The notes below the pieces were generated by a model. It was not told the origin of the DNA. It saw nothing but the letters and a program-made list of their open reading frames with translations, and searched no databases. 64,000 nt of DNA from assembly GCF_017591435.1 (NCBI RefSeq), contig NW_025541371.1:260337-324336 (forward strand), read 5' to 3'. Numbering within the stretch: the first letter of the stretch is position 1; each line of letters opens with the position of its first letter. The DNA comes from Portunus trituberculatus. Lineage: Eukaryota; Arthropoda; Malacostraca; Decapoda; Portunidae. Below are positions 1-11,830 of this stretch, in pieces. Position numbers and translations under genes: made by a program.

Positions 1-358
1 ATCAAAAGTTTTTCGTTTCATCAACTCCTCTGACTGACTGCCTTCAGACCCTTTCTCATCGCCGGAATGTTGCATCCCTTCCTATATCTTCTATCGCTAT
101 TTTCATACTAACTACCCTCCTGATATTGCTAACTGCATGCCTCCCCTCCTCCTGCGGCCTCGCTGCACAAATCTTTCTTCTTCCTCTCCTATTTTGTCCA
201 GCTCTCTAATGCAAGAATCAACTAGTTTTCTCAATCATTCATACCTTTTTTTTTGGTACACTCTGGAACTCGCTGCCTGCTTCTGTATTTCCATTTCCTA
301 CGACTTGACTTCTTGTAAGAAAGAGGTTGTAGGACATTTGTCCCAGACTTTTGGCTAA
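1..358 (+). pseudogene. Decayed LINE ORF2 C-terminal remnant
   Basis: Conceptual translation of about 160-310 gives the pattern typical of the extreme C terminus of non-LTR retrotransposon ORF2 proteins (after the reverse transcriptase domain): a stretch reading YFVQLSNARIN, then FSQSFIPFF and TLWNSLPASVFP. An in-frame stop splits the first two pieces. The continuation YDLTSCKKEVVGHL is in another frame, so there is at least one frameshift. The 5' part lies outside the window. The terminal ARxN...LWNSLP...YDL.SFK arrangement is what I know from RTE- and jockey-like LINEs of crustaceans; the exact clade is inference. It is not expected to make protein. Confidence 0.6.
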
Positions 359-1071
<713 letters not shown>

Positions 1072-1220
1072 ACCTAATAATAAATTGCGAGAAGATAAAC
1101 AAAAATGTTGATACGTAACCATATAAGCAAAACGTAACTTACTACGCATGACCAATAACAATGATGAAAGTGATAAAACAAAGTGAAAATAGGTAAAACA
1201 ATTACTTATTCACGAAAAAC

Positions 1221-1224
1221 CACG

Positions 1225-1315
<91 letters not shown>
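1221..1315. repeat. (CG)n-(CA)n compound microsatellite
   Basis: A short CGCGCGCG segment runs directly into about 80 bp of uninterrupted CA repeat. Alternating purine-pyrimidine throughout, so it has left-handed (Z) DNA potential. Confidence 0.98.
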
Positions 1316-1318
<3 letters not shown>

Positions 1319-2004
1319 GTCCCGTTAATTCACGGAAGACAAAAAATATATCAAGTTCCATTACTTCAGAAAAAGCTCACATCATAACAATAAAAGCAAA
1401 AATACCCGGTCTCATCCAGCAGTCTCATTTGCACAACAGTAGCGAGGAAGGAAGGAAAGAAGGCAAAGGACTCACGACCCAATTCTTATTTCCTTGCCTC
1501 GAGAAACACTCATTGCTTATTCTTGGAGCAGGAAGTGAGGAGCCGTGCCACCTGGGTAAAATACCGTTAGGTTACCGCCTCGACCGGTCAGGGGAAGAAT
1601 CCTCACTACAGTTTCCCCTTAGAAAGGTCTCGCTTAAACATGGAGAGGTGAAAGAGCGAAGGTGTGGAGTGAGGTAGAAGAGGATAAAAAGGTAATGAAA
1701 TGTTTGGAGGTAAGAAGCATACAGGAAGGATTTAAGGTGGCTTTAGATGGGAGAGGTTGAAAAGGTGAAGAGATATGGTGTAGGGTGAGTGAAGGAGGTG
1801 AAAAAGTGATAGCTTTTTTTTTTTTGTTATGTAAGAGTGGAAGACCTGTCAAGGGCAATAAAAACGGTTGATTAAACAAAAATTCCCCCCGAGAAGCCAG
1901 TCCCCAAACAGGGTCAAGAGAGTTACCTAAAAGAATGGGATGTCTTGAAACCTGCCTCTGAATTGAGTAAGTTAGATATAATGACTTCAAATAACACACA
2001 CACA
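1316..2004. other. Intergenic, purine-rich in part
   Basis: No gene recognised. The section 1625-1805 is strongly G/A biased on the + strand. Open frames on both strands here lack recognisable domains and look accidental. Confidence 0.5.
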
Positions 2005-2280
2005 CCGCGAAGTGTAATGGTTAGCACGCTTGGCTCATAACCAAAAAGGCCCGGGTTCGAATCCCGGGTGCAGCTAGGCCTCTTAAAGTGTAGCCTCTGT
2101 TCACCTATCAACAAGTATGTACAGGATGTAACTCGAGGGGTTGTGGCTTCGCTTTACCTGTGTGTGGAGTGTGTTGTGGTCTCAGTCCTATCCAAAGATC
2201 TGTCTATGAGCTCTGAGCTCGCTCCTTAATGGGGAAGGCTGGCTGGGTGACCAGCAGACGACCGTAATGGTGAATTACAT
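2005..2280 (+). mobile_element. tRNA-derived SINE, Val-like head (copy 1)
   Basis: The 5' head folds like a tRNA: an A-box-like GTGTAATGGTTAGCACG segment, an anticodon stem TTGG/CCAA, and a B box GGGTTCGAATCCC. The 7-nt anticodon loop CTCATAA reads CAT; the better-preserved copy at 8659 reads CAC, the valine anticodon. The tRNA part is followed by a non-tRNA body (GTTCACCTATCAACAAGTAT, then ACTCGAGGGGTTGTGG) shared with the other SINEs here. It begins immediately after a CA run and ends at another (CA)n array. The A and B boxes form an internal RNA polymerase III promoter in such elements. It is a SINE and not a functional tRNA gene, because the body continues and the acceptor stem is not paired. 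Confidence 0.85.
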
Positions 2281-2309
2281 GCACACACACACACACACAC
2301 ACACACACA
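2281..2309. repeat. (CA)n microsatellite at SINE 3' end
   Basis: About 28 bp of CA repeat directly after the SINE body; it may be the SINE tail or the target site. Confidence 0.95.
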
Positions 2310-2884
2310 GATTTCGGGTGGTGATCTATTGTGGCAGTAGTGGAAGGTTGACCACTCATCTAAGCGCGTCTTTTCGAGGATAGAGGAAAGGGTAGAGATG
2401 ATACACCTTCACTCAGGGCTCAGGAATATATATCTGGGCCCTGTCTTCACCTGCCCCTCTCTCTCATGGCCTCAGTATCAATAGCAAGAGAAAGTGGTTA
2501 TCCAGGGTAGGAATGTCGCCATGGAGGGCAGAATTTGTGGCTACCAAGGTCGGGAAAGTAAGAACACGCCAGAGTGTTCTTACTTATCTTTTTACTTATC
2601 CACTTTTTACATATTCCAGAGTGTATTTTCCACTAAAATTCAACGAAAAGTGTAGTACAAATTTATGAAGAATAAAACAAATGGAAAATGAGCATAGAGA
2701 TAATATTTGTAAGGAAACTAAAAAAAAAAAAAAAAATCGGATGACAAGCTTATATCGAATTCATAAAGTAAAGAAGGAAATGTTTTGAAGGTAATTGATT
2801 ACATGTTAAAGGAATTTCTGAAGAAGGAAACATTTTAATATGAACGAACTCAGTATGGAAACAAAACAAAGGATGGCTTAAGGA
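2310..2884. other. Intergenic, no gene recognised
   Basis: Mixed-composition sequence with no protein-family pattern. It contains the short stem-loop listed separately and an A run at about 2720-2735. Confidence 0.5.
2556..2585. other. Perfect 12-bp stem-loop
   Basis: AAGTAAGAACAC (2556-2567) and GTGTTCTTACTT (2574-2585) are exact reverse complements separated by 6 nt. No adjacent gene gives it a role, and no T run follows that would suggest a pol III terminator. Confidence 0.6.
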
Positions 2885-3149
2885 AGTGTCTTAATTATAC
2901 TGTAACTTATAAACACATTCGGAAGCGCCAATAGATCAACTTGTTTTTGTTCATCCTTAAATCAAGTAAAGAGCTGGACAAGAAAGAGTTCGCGTATATT
3001 ATCATGCATTTCTTAGTTTAGATTATATAATGTAGCTTATAAACATACACTCTTCAGCACCAATAGATCTGCGTATTTGTTACTCTAAAACAAACAAACG
3101 TTACGATAGAGAAGAGCTAACGTCTTAATCATCTATACTATATCTCTTA
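2885..3149. repeat. Imperfect tandem repeat, about 130-bp period
   Basis: The motif CTTATAAACA followed by a conserved CCAATAGATC recurs at about 2905 and 3035, 130 bp apart. A third start (GTCTTAATCATCTATACTAT, 3122 onward) is interrupted by the inverted-repeat transposon at 3150 and appears to resume after it at about 4648 (ACTTATAAACATTC). Confidence 0.55.
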
Positions 3150-4627
3150 AGGTGGGTTCACACATGCCAATTTGCGACTGATGTTTTACGTACGTAGAAA
3201 TTCCGACTCATCCCTTCTATAAGTGTGAGAAGTAGCGCCTGGAAAGTATCGGCTAGTTGGCGCCTTGGCGGGAAGTGAGTGTAAACAAACAGCTACCCGC
3301 TCTTCTTTTGGCGTACTGGAATAGTCAACAGAAAAGAAAATGCCTGTGGATACGTCCCTGGCTAAGTAGAAGGAAAGAAAGGAGTGTCTACCACACTCTA
3401 AATTAGCTTATATTTCTCATAAGAAAATTGTTAATTTTAAGAAGATTATGCACGATTGCGATCAAATTAAATCCTGACAAGTCTTTAATCCTCACCTCCA
3501 ACAACACCCTGCGTTAAGGGAAACAGTTAACATATAACATAATATAACATAAATAATAGGATAACAAAGGGCCACCAGGGCCCATCTAGGTTATCCTGTA
3601 TCAGTCGCACAGCGACCTCGTCATCAGTACTTAAAGATACACTTACAAGTACACAATACATTATATACTAATTCTAAATATTTGGCCCATTAACAGGGCT
3701 AAGTCCTGCAGCGAAATCCTCTACAATTTGTGGTCCCCATACATGGGGATCATGTCTTATTTAACTATAGTAAATTTCTTATAAAAACTATCATGCAGTG
3801 CTATACATAATTATAAATCTAATAAATTTAAGTGCTTATCTAATCTGTTTTTAAACATTGTCAAACTAGTGCTATTTACAACCGTCTCTGGCAATGCATT
3901 CCAGAAGTCTACCACCCTATGACTAAAGAAATATTTTCTTATATCTAACCTGCAGCCTTGCTTTCTAATCTTCCTGCCATGATTTCTAGTCCTATTTCCC
4001 TCCTCTAAGGTAAAGAAAGATCTCACATCTATGTAGTTTGTATCTGAGAACATTTTAAATAACTCTATCATATCCCCTCTTATACATCTCCTCTCAAATG
4101 AAAACATGTTTAATTCCTTTGATCTATCTATATACTCCAGGCGCTTTAATGCTGGTATCATCCTAGTTGCTCTTCTCTGAACTGCTTCTAACATGTTGAT
4201 ATCCTGCCTATAGTGGGGTGACCAGGCCTGCATGCAATACTCTAAATGGGGCCTAACATAGGAATTATATAAGCTACGCACCACTTCCTTAATTTTATAA
4301 CTAACATTTCTATTTATGAAACCTTGTTGAGTGGCAACTATTTCGTCGAACGACAATTTGCGCAAGCTTTTTTTACTGTATAATTATTTCTGGGGTCCCA
4401 GATGTGTTCTTTTTCCCTCACCCTCTTTTTTCTTTATACCTGGAACCCACATTTTCAAAGCTTACTCCGTGACATCATGACGTAAATAAAGTCGCAAATC
4501 GACTAGCGAGACCAAGATGTTGGTCTTGTTTTGCGACTGCTTTCTGCAGTCGCTAGGCACCGACTGTGAGTCGGAAACTTTACGTACGTAAAATATCAGT
4601 CGCAAATTGGTACGTGTGAACCCGCTT
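3150..4627. mobile_element. DNA transposon with ~60-bp terminal inverted repeats
   Basis: The left end (GGTGGGTTCACAC..., 3151-3210) is matched in reverse complement by the right end (...GTGTGAACCCGC, 4567-4625). Agreement covers about 60 bp with a few mismatches and includes TTTACGTACGTA and CAATTTGCGACTGAT. TTA flanks both sides (3147-3149 and 4628-4630), a possible 3-bp target duplication as seen with PIF/Harbinger elements; the superfamily is inference because no transposase is present. Subterminal short palindromes occur near 4497-4560. The interior carries a LINE fragment, so this is a non-autonomous copy that later received an insertion, or one with captured LINE sequence. Confidence 0.75.
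3526..4369 (-). pseudogene. 5'-truncated LINE (CR1/jockey-like) with 3' UTR
   Basis: On the minus strand an open frame of 184 codons (4365-3811) matches the post-reverse-transcriptase C-terminal region of non-LTR retrotransposon ORF2. Features in order are SLYNSYVRPHLEYCMQAWSP, LEAVQRRATRMIP, R..DMIELFKM and, near the end, VVDFWNALPETVV with FKNRLDKHL. It lacks all catalytic reverse transcriptase motifs (no YADD-like box), so it is a 5'-truncated copy, as is usual for LINEs. Downstream (3810-3526 in + coordinates) is an AT-rich 3' UTR ending in a TTATATTATGTTATATG-type short repeat resembling LINE 3' tails. The frame is still open, so the copy is fairly young. It lies wholly inside the inverted-repeat transposon. 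Confidence 0.85.
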
Positions 4628-4689
4628 TTACTTTAGACAAAATTACCACTTATAAACATTCTTAACTGCTATTAAATATATTGAAAATT

Positions 4690-4935
4690 GTTCTTCCTCT
4701 ATGTTCCTTTGAGTTTCTGTACCATGAACTAGTGAACGAGAGCAGACCTTCCTCTCTCAAACTTTTCTCATCGTGTGAGTGTGACCTGAGGCGCCACACA
4801 CATGACTTGGCGAGACCATAACGGTGCCCAGAGATGAGGAGACGGTAGAGGTTTAGGAAGAGGAGGCTGGGAGGATGAGGTGTAAAAAGTGAGCGTTGTG
4901 TGAGAGCAGTTATATATGGTAATGGTCCATCTATA

Positions 4936-4937
<2 letters not shown>
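4690..4937. other. Intergenic, no feature recognised
   Basis: Mixed sequence between the transposon flank and a CT microsatellite; no coding or RNA signature seen. Confidence 0.4.

Positions 4938-4989
<52 letters not shown>
4938..4989. repeat. (CT)n microsatellite
   Basis: About 52 bp of uninterrupted CT repeat. Confidence 0.97.
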
Positions 4990-4993
<4 letters not shown>

Positions 4994-5131
4994 ACTAACT
5001 AGATGAATGAAGACTGACATACTAACTAGCTTAATGAGCCAACAAAATGATGTACTGACAACCTATAATTCTATGTTACAGCCTAGTGATTTTCAGAGTA
5101 AAGACTTGTCTAACTTGCTGACTAGCTGACT

Positions 5132-5144
5132 GTGCGCGCGCGCG

Positions 5145-5208
<64 letters not shown>
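5132..5208. repeat. (GC)n-(TG)n compound microsatellite
   Basis: GCGCGCGCGCGC followed by about 60 bp of TG repeat. It forms a near mirror pair with the (TG)n-(CG)n array 55 bp downstream. Confidence 0.97.
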
Positions 5209-5210
<2 letters not shown>

Positions 5211-5262
5211 TACCTCGGACTAAACTCGTAACATAACAGCATTTCTTTTGTGTTACTGTTGA

Positions 5263-5263
<1 letters not shown>

Positions 5264-5338
<75 letters not shown>

Positions 5339-5356
5339 CGCGTGTGGGCGCGCGCT
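5264..5356. repeat. (TG)n-(CG)n compound microsatellite
   Basis: About 66 bp of TG repeat followed by CG repeats with one GTGGG interruption near 5342-5348. Together with 5132-5208 it makes about 170 bp of alternating purine-pyrimidine DNA with GC-rich outer ends. Confidence 0.97.
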
Positions 5357-5787
5357 ATACAGAACGACCCACTTGTCATGCCGTCACGATCCCTGGTGGC
5401 CGCGGCTGGCGTCACGTTGGAACTGATTCAGTAGAGCGACAGATGTTCTTGTTCATTCACATCCCTTTCTTCCTCTTATTCTTTCCCTCCCACCCATTCT
5501 ACCTTCCCCCTCTCTCATGCATTCCGTCCTCCCTCTCTTGTCTCCCAGTCACTCCCTCGTTCCCCTAGTTTCCCCTTCTCTTCCATAAACTCCTTAACGG
5601 CGCCTCCTATCCACTTCCTCTTCCCTTCACCCTTATCACACATACACTACTCAGCCGTCATTCCCATTCACGTTTTCCTTCCCCAACTCCACTAATTTTC
5701 CATGTATTCCCCAACCGCCCCTCTCATTCACTTCCTCCATAAACATTTCCGTTCTCTTCATGAGCTTCCCCAACTCTTCTTACCTCG

Positions 5788-5791
<4 letters not shown>
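5357..5791. other. Pyrimidine-rich intergenic sequence
   Basis: The + strand from about 5455 is strongly C/T rich with TTCC and CCTC words. No gene recognised; the short open frames are low-complexity. Confidence 0.5.

Positions 5792-5851
<60 letters not shown>
5792..5851. repeat. (CT)n microsatellite
   Basis: About 60 bp of uninterrupted CT repeat. Confidence 0.97.
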
Positions 5852-5853
<2 letters not shown>

Positions 5854-6126
5854 GTGACGTGTGACGGCAAAGAGACACCTGCCACCTACCCTCCACCTGG
5901 CCTTAATTAATTAAAGTACATGCATGTCCAATACCTGCATGAAATAAGCCAAGCCATAGAGATGCAGGTAGGAATGATTAATTTGATCACACCTGGCAAT
6001 ATTTACTGATAGGGAGACAGACAGATAGATAGTTAGATTGATGGATATTTTAATGACTACATATTACTTAACATAGTATAATTCCAATAACCAGCATGTT
6101 TCAGATTATTCATACACTAAACATAA

Positions 6127-6136
6127 AACACACACA

Positions 6137-6193
<57 letters not shown>
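6127..6193. repeat. (CA)n microsatellite
   Basis: About 65 bp of CA repeat with one CT variant near its start. Confidence 0.97.
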
Positions 6194-6196
<3 letters not shown>

Positions 6197-6984
6197 TAAC
6201 GGAAAAGGAAAACTAGCACATGATATAGTTGAAGGCTCACGAGTTTTTATCTTCCTTGCGATTCACTTCAGCGAATAATTGCTAACAGAACTCCTGCCAG
6301 ACGAGACGAGGTAGCGCTGCTCTATTTCATTCTGAGATACGAGGCTTTACTCGCCGCTTACCTGTGCCTGGAGCTGACGGGGGATGGAGTTACTGTAGTG
6401 TGGGCGTCTCGTAGGCGTAAAGGGTTAATTTTAAAGGAGGGAACCGTTTCTATCCCTTTCCTTTCTATTCACAGTCTCCAAAGATCGATCACATCAGAAA
6501 TATCTGAATTAGTGCCGCGCAGTTTTCGGTTTAGTGATATATGAATTATCAAATTTTACCTTTAGAAATGATTTGAAATTGTTTTTCTGAATTAAAAAAG
6601 AAGCATCAGTCTTTTCTCCAATTTTTCTTTCATGTGACAATGTTAATTTCATTTCCATTTTTTATCTATCCTCTCGTTTCAAATTAAAGAAGTATTGTCA
6701 TTTCATGCCGCTTTTATTTTCCTTTTACTCTGAATTAATAGAATATTCCAGATTTTTTTTTTAAATTTTACTGAAAGTTATTCAATTTTCATGGTCAAAT
6801 TTCCACCTGCTATCATAAAAAAAGGAACACTGAATGCCACAATGTTAATGAGTTTGTCACAATATCCTGATTTTCTTAGAGGCTGGAAAAACGAAACACC
6901 TGTCACGATTCTGAAGGTGGTCTAATCTAATAGATTTCTTAATCAATGAAAAGCTTGTATTGATTTAACTCAATATACCTTGAT
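6194..6984. other. AT-rich intergenic sequence
   Basis: No gene, RNA or transposon end recognised in this roughly 790-bp stretch. It has many T runs and no sustained open frame. Confidence 0.5.
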
Positions 6985-7290
6985 TTAACATAGAAAATAT
7001 CATTCGTATAACAAATGCCATAATTCATTATAGAAAGTATCATTCATATCCCTTTAAACCTTCAAACCTTTCTCGTGTCTTTTTTAACCTAAACGAATAC
7101 CACAGTTCATCATGGAAGATATCATACGTATTCCTTTATCATTCCAAAACCTTCCAGTATCTTTTTAATACTAACGTATACCAAAGTTCACTATAAAAAG
7201 TATCATACATATTCCTCTAACCTTCCAAAGTCTTCTGGTGTCTCTCTTAGACTAAAAGATAAGCCGCAATTAACTCTAGAAAGTATCATC
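6985..7290. repeat. Diverged minisatellite, 81-83-bp period
   Basis: The word TATCAT within an AGAAAGTATCATTCATAT-like context recurs at about 7039, 7120, 7201 and 7284 (intervals 81, 81, 83), with a partial copy at 6999. Each unit also contains CCTT.(A/C)AACCTT, a (G/A)T(G/A)TCTTTTT-like word and ATACC.(C/A)AGTTCA. Units differ at many positions, so the repeat is old. Confidence 0.75.
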
Positions 7291-7349
7291 TATACTCACA
7301 GCATCATTAAGGTTCTCATGTATATGGGACATGGTAAAGAGATTGTGTG

Positions 7350-7690
7350 CTGTGACTGTATGGGGAAAGGAGGACGAAGGGGGTTGAAGGGAGATAAGTA
7401 GGAGGGGAAGGAGGAGGGATGAGGGAAAGGAGCAGGAGGAGGAAGAGTGGGGGGAGCAGTTAAATATAGGGGAGAGAGAGGGGGAGACTATACGGAGAAA
7501 AGAGTAACAAGAATTCTGGGATATAGGGGGCAAGATGGGAGAAGTAGAAGTAGAAATAGAGGACAAAGGGAAAAAAGTTATAAAGTGTAGCTAGGGGGAA
7601 GAGAGAAAAGAAAGCAAGGAAGAACAGAAGACGAAAGAGGGGAAAAAAAGCAAGAGGAAAGAAAGAACATTAAATTGAATTAATAGAAAA
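7350..7690. repeat. Polypurine tract
   Basis: For about 340 bp the + strand is overwhelmingly A and G (GGAGG, GGGAGAGAG and GAAAGA words), ending in A-rich sequence. Such asymmetric tracts can form triplex DNA; that is general knowledge, not shown here. The minus-strand frame of Ser/Pro/Leu across it is a composition artefact. Confidence 0.8.
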
Positions 7691-7784
7691 AACATGGAGA
7701 CTTGTCTGTTTACATGTCTCCTTATCAAGCTATATAAAGAGTGAGTGATTGATGAGTTTTAGTAAGACTGACCGTTGTTGTATA

Positions 7785-8005
7785 TATTGATATATCTATC
7801 TGTCAGTTACTCTGCCTATCTTTCTATTTATCTAACTATCTAACAATCTATTTGTCTTTCTGTCTGTCTGTCAGTTCATTTATTAGTCATTGTGTCTATC
7901 TATCTACGAATCAATCTATTTACATATTTATTCATCTAAATATCCATCATTCTTTCTTTTTGTCAGTCTGTCTGTCATTTTGCATGAAGTTCTTTTCTTA
8001 TAACG

Positions 8006-8048
<43 letters not shown>
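7785..8048. repeat. Degenerate TCTA/TCTG tetranucleotide repeat plus (TG)n
   Basis: TCTATCTG/TCTGTCTG words dominate 7785-7975, followed by a clean TG array at 8007-8048 that abuts the 3' side of a minus-strand SINE. Confidence 0.85.
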
Positions 8049-8049
<1 letters not shown>

Positions 8050-8332
8050 CACTGTTTGATCTGCTGCAGTCTCTGACGAGACAGCCAGACGTTACTTTAC
8101 GGAACGAGCTCAGTGCTCATTATTTCCGATCTTCGGATAGGCCTGAGACCAGGCACACACCACACACCGGGACAACAAGGTCACAACTCCTTGATTTACA
8201 TCCCGTACCTACTCACTGCTAGGTGAACAGGGGCTACACGTGAAAGGAGACACACCCAAATATCTCCACCCGGCCGGGGAATCGAACCCCGGTCCTCTGG
8301 CTTGTGAAGCCAGCGCTCTAACCACTGAGCTA

Positions 8333-8334
<2 letters not shown>
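8050..8334 (-). mobile_element. tRNA-derived SINE, second head type (copy 2)
   Basis: Read on the minus strand it starts GGTAGCTCAGTGGTTAGAGC (A-box region). An anticodon arm CTGGC/GCCAG with loop TTCACAA (CAC at the anticodon position if the loop is 7 nt) and a B box GGGGTTCGATTCCCC follow. The body then contains GTTCACCTAGCAGTGAGTAG, TACGGGATGTAAAT, TGGTCTCAGGCCTATC and GAGCTCGTTCCGT. The body is the same family as the Val-headed SINEs, but the head is a different tRNA-like sequence. The 5' end abuts a TG/CA array. It carries no protein code and would depend on LINE machinery to move. Confidence 0.85.

Positions 8335-8362
<28 letters not shown>
8335..8362. repeat. (TG)n microsatellite at SINE 5' end
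   Basis: TG repeat starting exactly where the tRNA-like head of the minus-strand SINE begins. Confidence 0.95.
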
Positions 8363-8365
<3 letters not shown>

Positions 8366-8457
8366 TCTGTGTGTATGTCACGGGAGCGGTTGTCTGTTAT
8401 TTGTCGACACTCATTTTGATTCTCTTTGTCTTTTTATTTGTTTTCTTATCCCATTCG

Positions 8458-8459
<2 letters not shown>

Positions 8460-8490
<31 letters not shown>

Positions 8491-8523
8491 GTGTGTGTGT
8501 ATGTCTGTCTGTGTGTGTGTGTA

Positions 8524-8579
<56 letters not shown>
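8460..8579. repeat. (CT)n-(TG)n compound microsatellite
   Basis: About 28 bp of CT followed by TG repeat with TATGTCTG interruptions and then about 50 bp of clean TG. Confidence 0.96.
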
Positions 8580-8622
8580 TGGGTCAGTCGAATTGAACAC
8601 ACTTTCATATGCACCGACTCAA

Positions 8623-8624
<2 letters not shown>

Positions 8625-8658
<34 letters not shown>
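8625..8658. repeat. (CA)n microsatellite at SINE 5' end
   Basis: CA repeat running directly into the SINE head at 8659. Confidence 0.96.
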
Positions 8659-8660
<2 letters not shown>

Positions 8661-8932
8661 GCGTAGTGTAGTGGTTAGCACGCTCGACTCACAATCGAGA
8701 GGGTCCGGGTTCGAGTCCCGGGAAGCGGCGAGGCAAATGGGCAGGCCTCCTGTTCACCTAGCAGTAAATAGGTACGGGATGTAACTCGAGGGGTTGTGGC
8801 CTCGCTTTCCCGGTGTGTGTTGTGTATGATGTGGTCTCATTCCTACCCGAAGATCGGTCACTACGAGCTCTGAGCTCTTTCCGTAGGGGAAAGGCTGGCT
8901 GGTTAACCAGTAGACGACCGTGGTGAATAACA
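8659..8932 (+). mobile_element. tRNA-derived SINE, Val-like head (copy 3)
   Basis: This is the best-preserved Val-type head: GTAGTGTAGTGGTTAGCACG, then an anticodon arm CTCGA/TCGAG with loop CTCACAA (anticodon CAC, valine), then GGTCCGGGTTCGAGTCCCGG containing the B box. These words closely resemble animal tRNA-Val as I know it. The body contains GTTCACCTAGCAGTAAATAG, ACTCGAGGGGTTGTGGCC, a GTCTCATTCCTACCC word, GAGCTCTGAGCTC and a GGCTGGCTGG...CGACCGTGGTGAA tail. It lies between a CA array and a LINE remnant. Confidence 0.88.
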
Positions 8933-8939
8933 AAGTCCA

Positions 8940-9657
<718 letters not shown>

Positions 9658-9708
9658 ACTTTAAGTGATTACATTTTTTTTTTTTTTTGTCCTGGCCTAT
9701 AGCGCCTT

Positions 9709-9826
9709 ATACCTCAACATGTGCTTCGTTCTGGAATTGCATTTGCACTTCCTCTTATTGAAGAAAAGTGAATAAAAGAAACTAAAGAAAAATGGCAATT
9801 CCAGAACGAAGCACAGGTTGAGGTAT
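9709..9826. other. Hairpin with ~36-bp arms
   Basis: The left arm (9709-9744, containing TGCTTCGTTCTGGAATTGC) is matched in reverse complement by the right arm (9790-9826, containing GCAATTCCAGAACGAAGCA). The loop is about 45 nt, with only one or two mismatches and a one-base bulge. The size is compatible with a small foldback element, a deletion derivative of an inverted-repeat transposon, or a precursor-like RNA hairpin; the sequence alone does not decide. Confidence 0.7.
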
Positions 9827-10107
9827 ATATAAGCGGCATAGTTTTGTTCTGGTTTATTTTGATTAGGCTTGGTCTTGGTTGCTGAGCCGTTTGCCTAGCA
9901 TAGCAAGAACGCGGGCAACTTGTGTGTGATAATGTTACTGGTTCAGCACCAAGAACCATGGCCCGCGTTCCAGCGTAATACCCCTTTAGATTCCAGCCCG
10001 ATTGCTCAGGCGTTGACCACGGCGCCCTGCAGCAACAAACACGTACAGGATCAAGCGAGCCAGCCCGCAGTTTGTTCACCAACACCCGACCATACTCTTC
10101 TTTTTTC

Positions 10108-10108
<1 letters not shown>
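9827..10108. other. Intergenic, no feature recognised
   Basis: Moderate-GC sequence between the hairpin and an AT array. Short open frames on both strands have no recognisable domain. Confidence 0.4.

Positions 10109-10178
<70 letters not shown>
10109..10178. repeat. (AT)n microsatellite
   Basis: About 68 bp of pure AT repeat. Confidence 0.97.
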
Positions 10179-10182
<4 letters not shown>

Positions 10183-10373
10183 AGAATTGTATGTACAAAC
10201 AAGTGAATAGAGGCAGATCTAGAAAAAAAAAAATCAGGTTAATAATATGTAAAGATAAAAATAAGGGAATGAAAAAGAAACTCTTAATATGTACCGCTAG
10301 AAATGACTAAGACAAAATAAAATTGATTTATAGCATTTATTTCCATTATATTACCTATAATGACAGTGACTTA

Positions 10374-11254
<881 letters not shown>

Positions 11255-11335
<81 letters not shown>
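11255..11335. repeat. (CT)n microsatellite
   Basis: About 80 bp of CT repeat. Confidence 0.97.
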
Positions 11336-11340
<5 letters not shown>

Positions 11341-11582
11341 ACTTTGCAGGTTTTTTATTACGTAGTATTTCACTGTTTGTTCCATGTTAAAGAGAATACG
11401 AGATTGTCTCAGCTTTCACCTGCCGCGCAGGTTATAAGGACGTCAAATTAGGAAGTGAAATTAAAAGAAAACGGAGATGACCTGCTCCGTATACTATTGT
11501 ATTTTTAGATAAGTAGCATCTCTAGAGGAGGTGGTGTTGGTATGTTCTTTCTCTCTTAACCATCAGCAAATGTAGGAATTAG

Positions 11583-11830
11583 TAGTCCTCTTCTTCCAAC
11601 TTTTCCTCTTCTTTTTTGTCATCTTTTTTCCTCTTCTTTCTCTTTATCCTTTCTCTTATTTTACCATCTTCTCTGGTTTCTTTTTTTATCTCTCCTTTTT
11701 TCCCCTCCACTTCTTTTTTTTTTTTTTCCCTCCTGTTGTAGGTTGTGATTATCGAGTTTTTGCTGTTTATCATAAATACTCTTGTTTGTTTATTTTCTTC
11801 CTCTTCCTCCTCCTCCTCTTTCCGTTCCCT
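11583..11830. repeat. Polypyrimidine tract
   Basis: The + strand is dominated by C and T (TCTTCTT, CCTCTT and TTTTTTTT words) with a short interruption at 11735-11775. The Lys/Glu-rich minus-strand frame here is compositional. Confidence 0.75.

Noticed and set aside
1634..2114. Minus-strand frames of 123 and 63 codons near the first SINE
   Set aside because: The second is antisense to the SINE head; the first has low-complexity Leu/Ser/Pro content and no recognisable domain.
9714..10202. 162-codon minus-strand frame
   Set aside because: It spans an AT array and both arms of the hairpin; there is no family resemblance.
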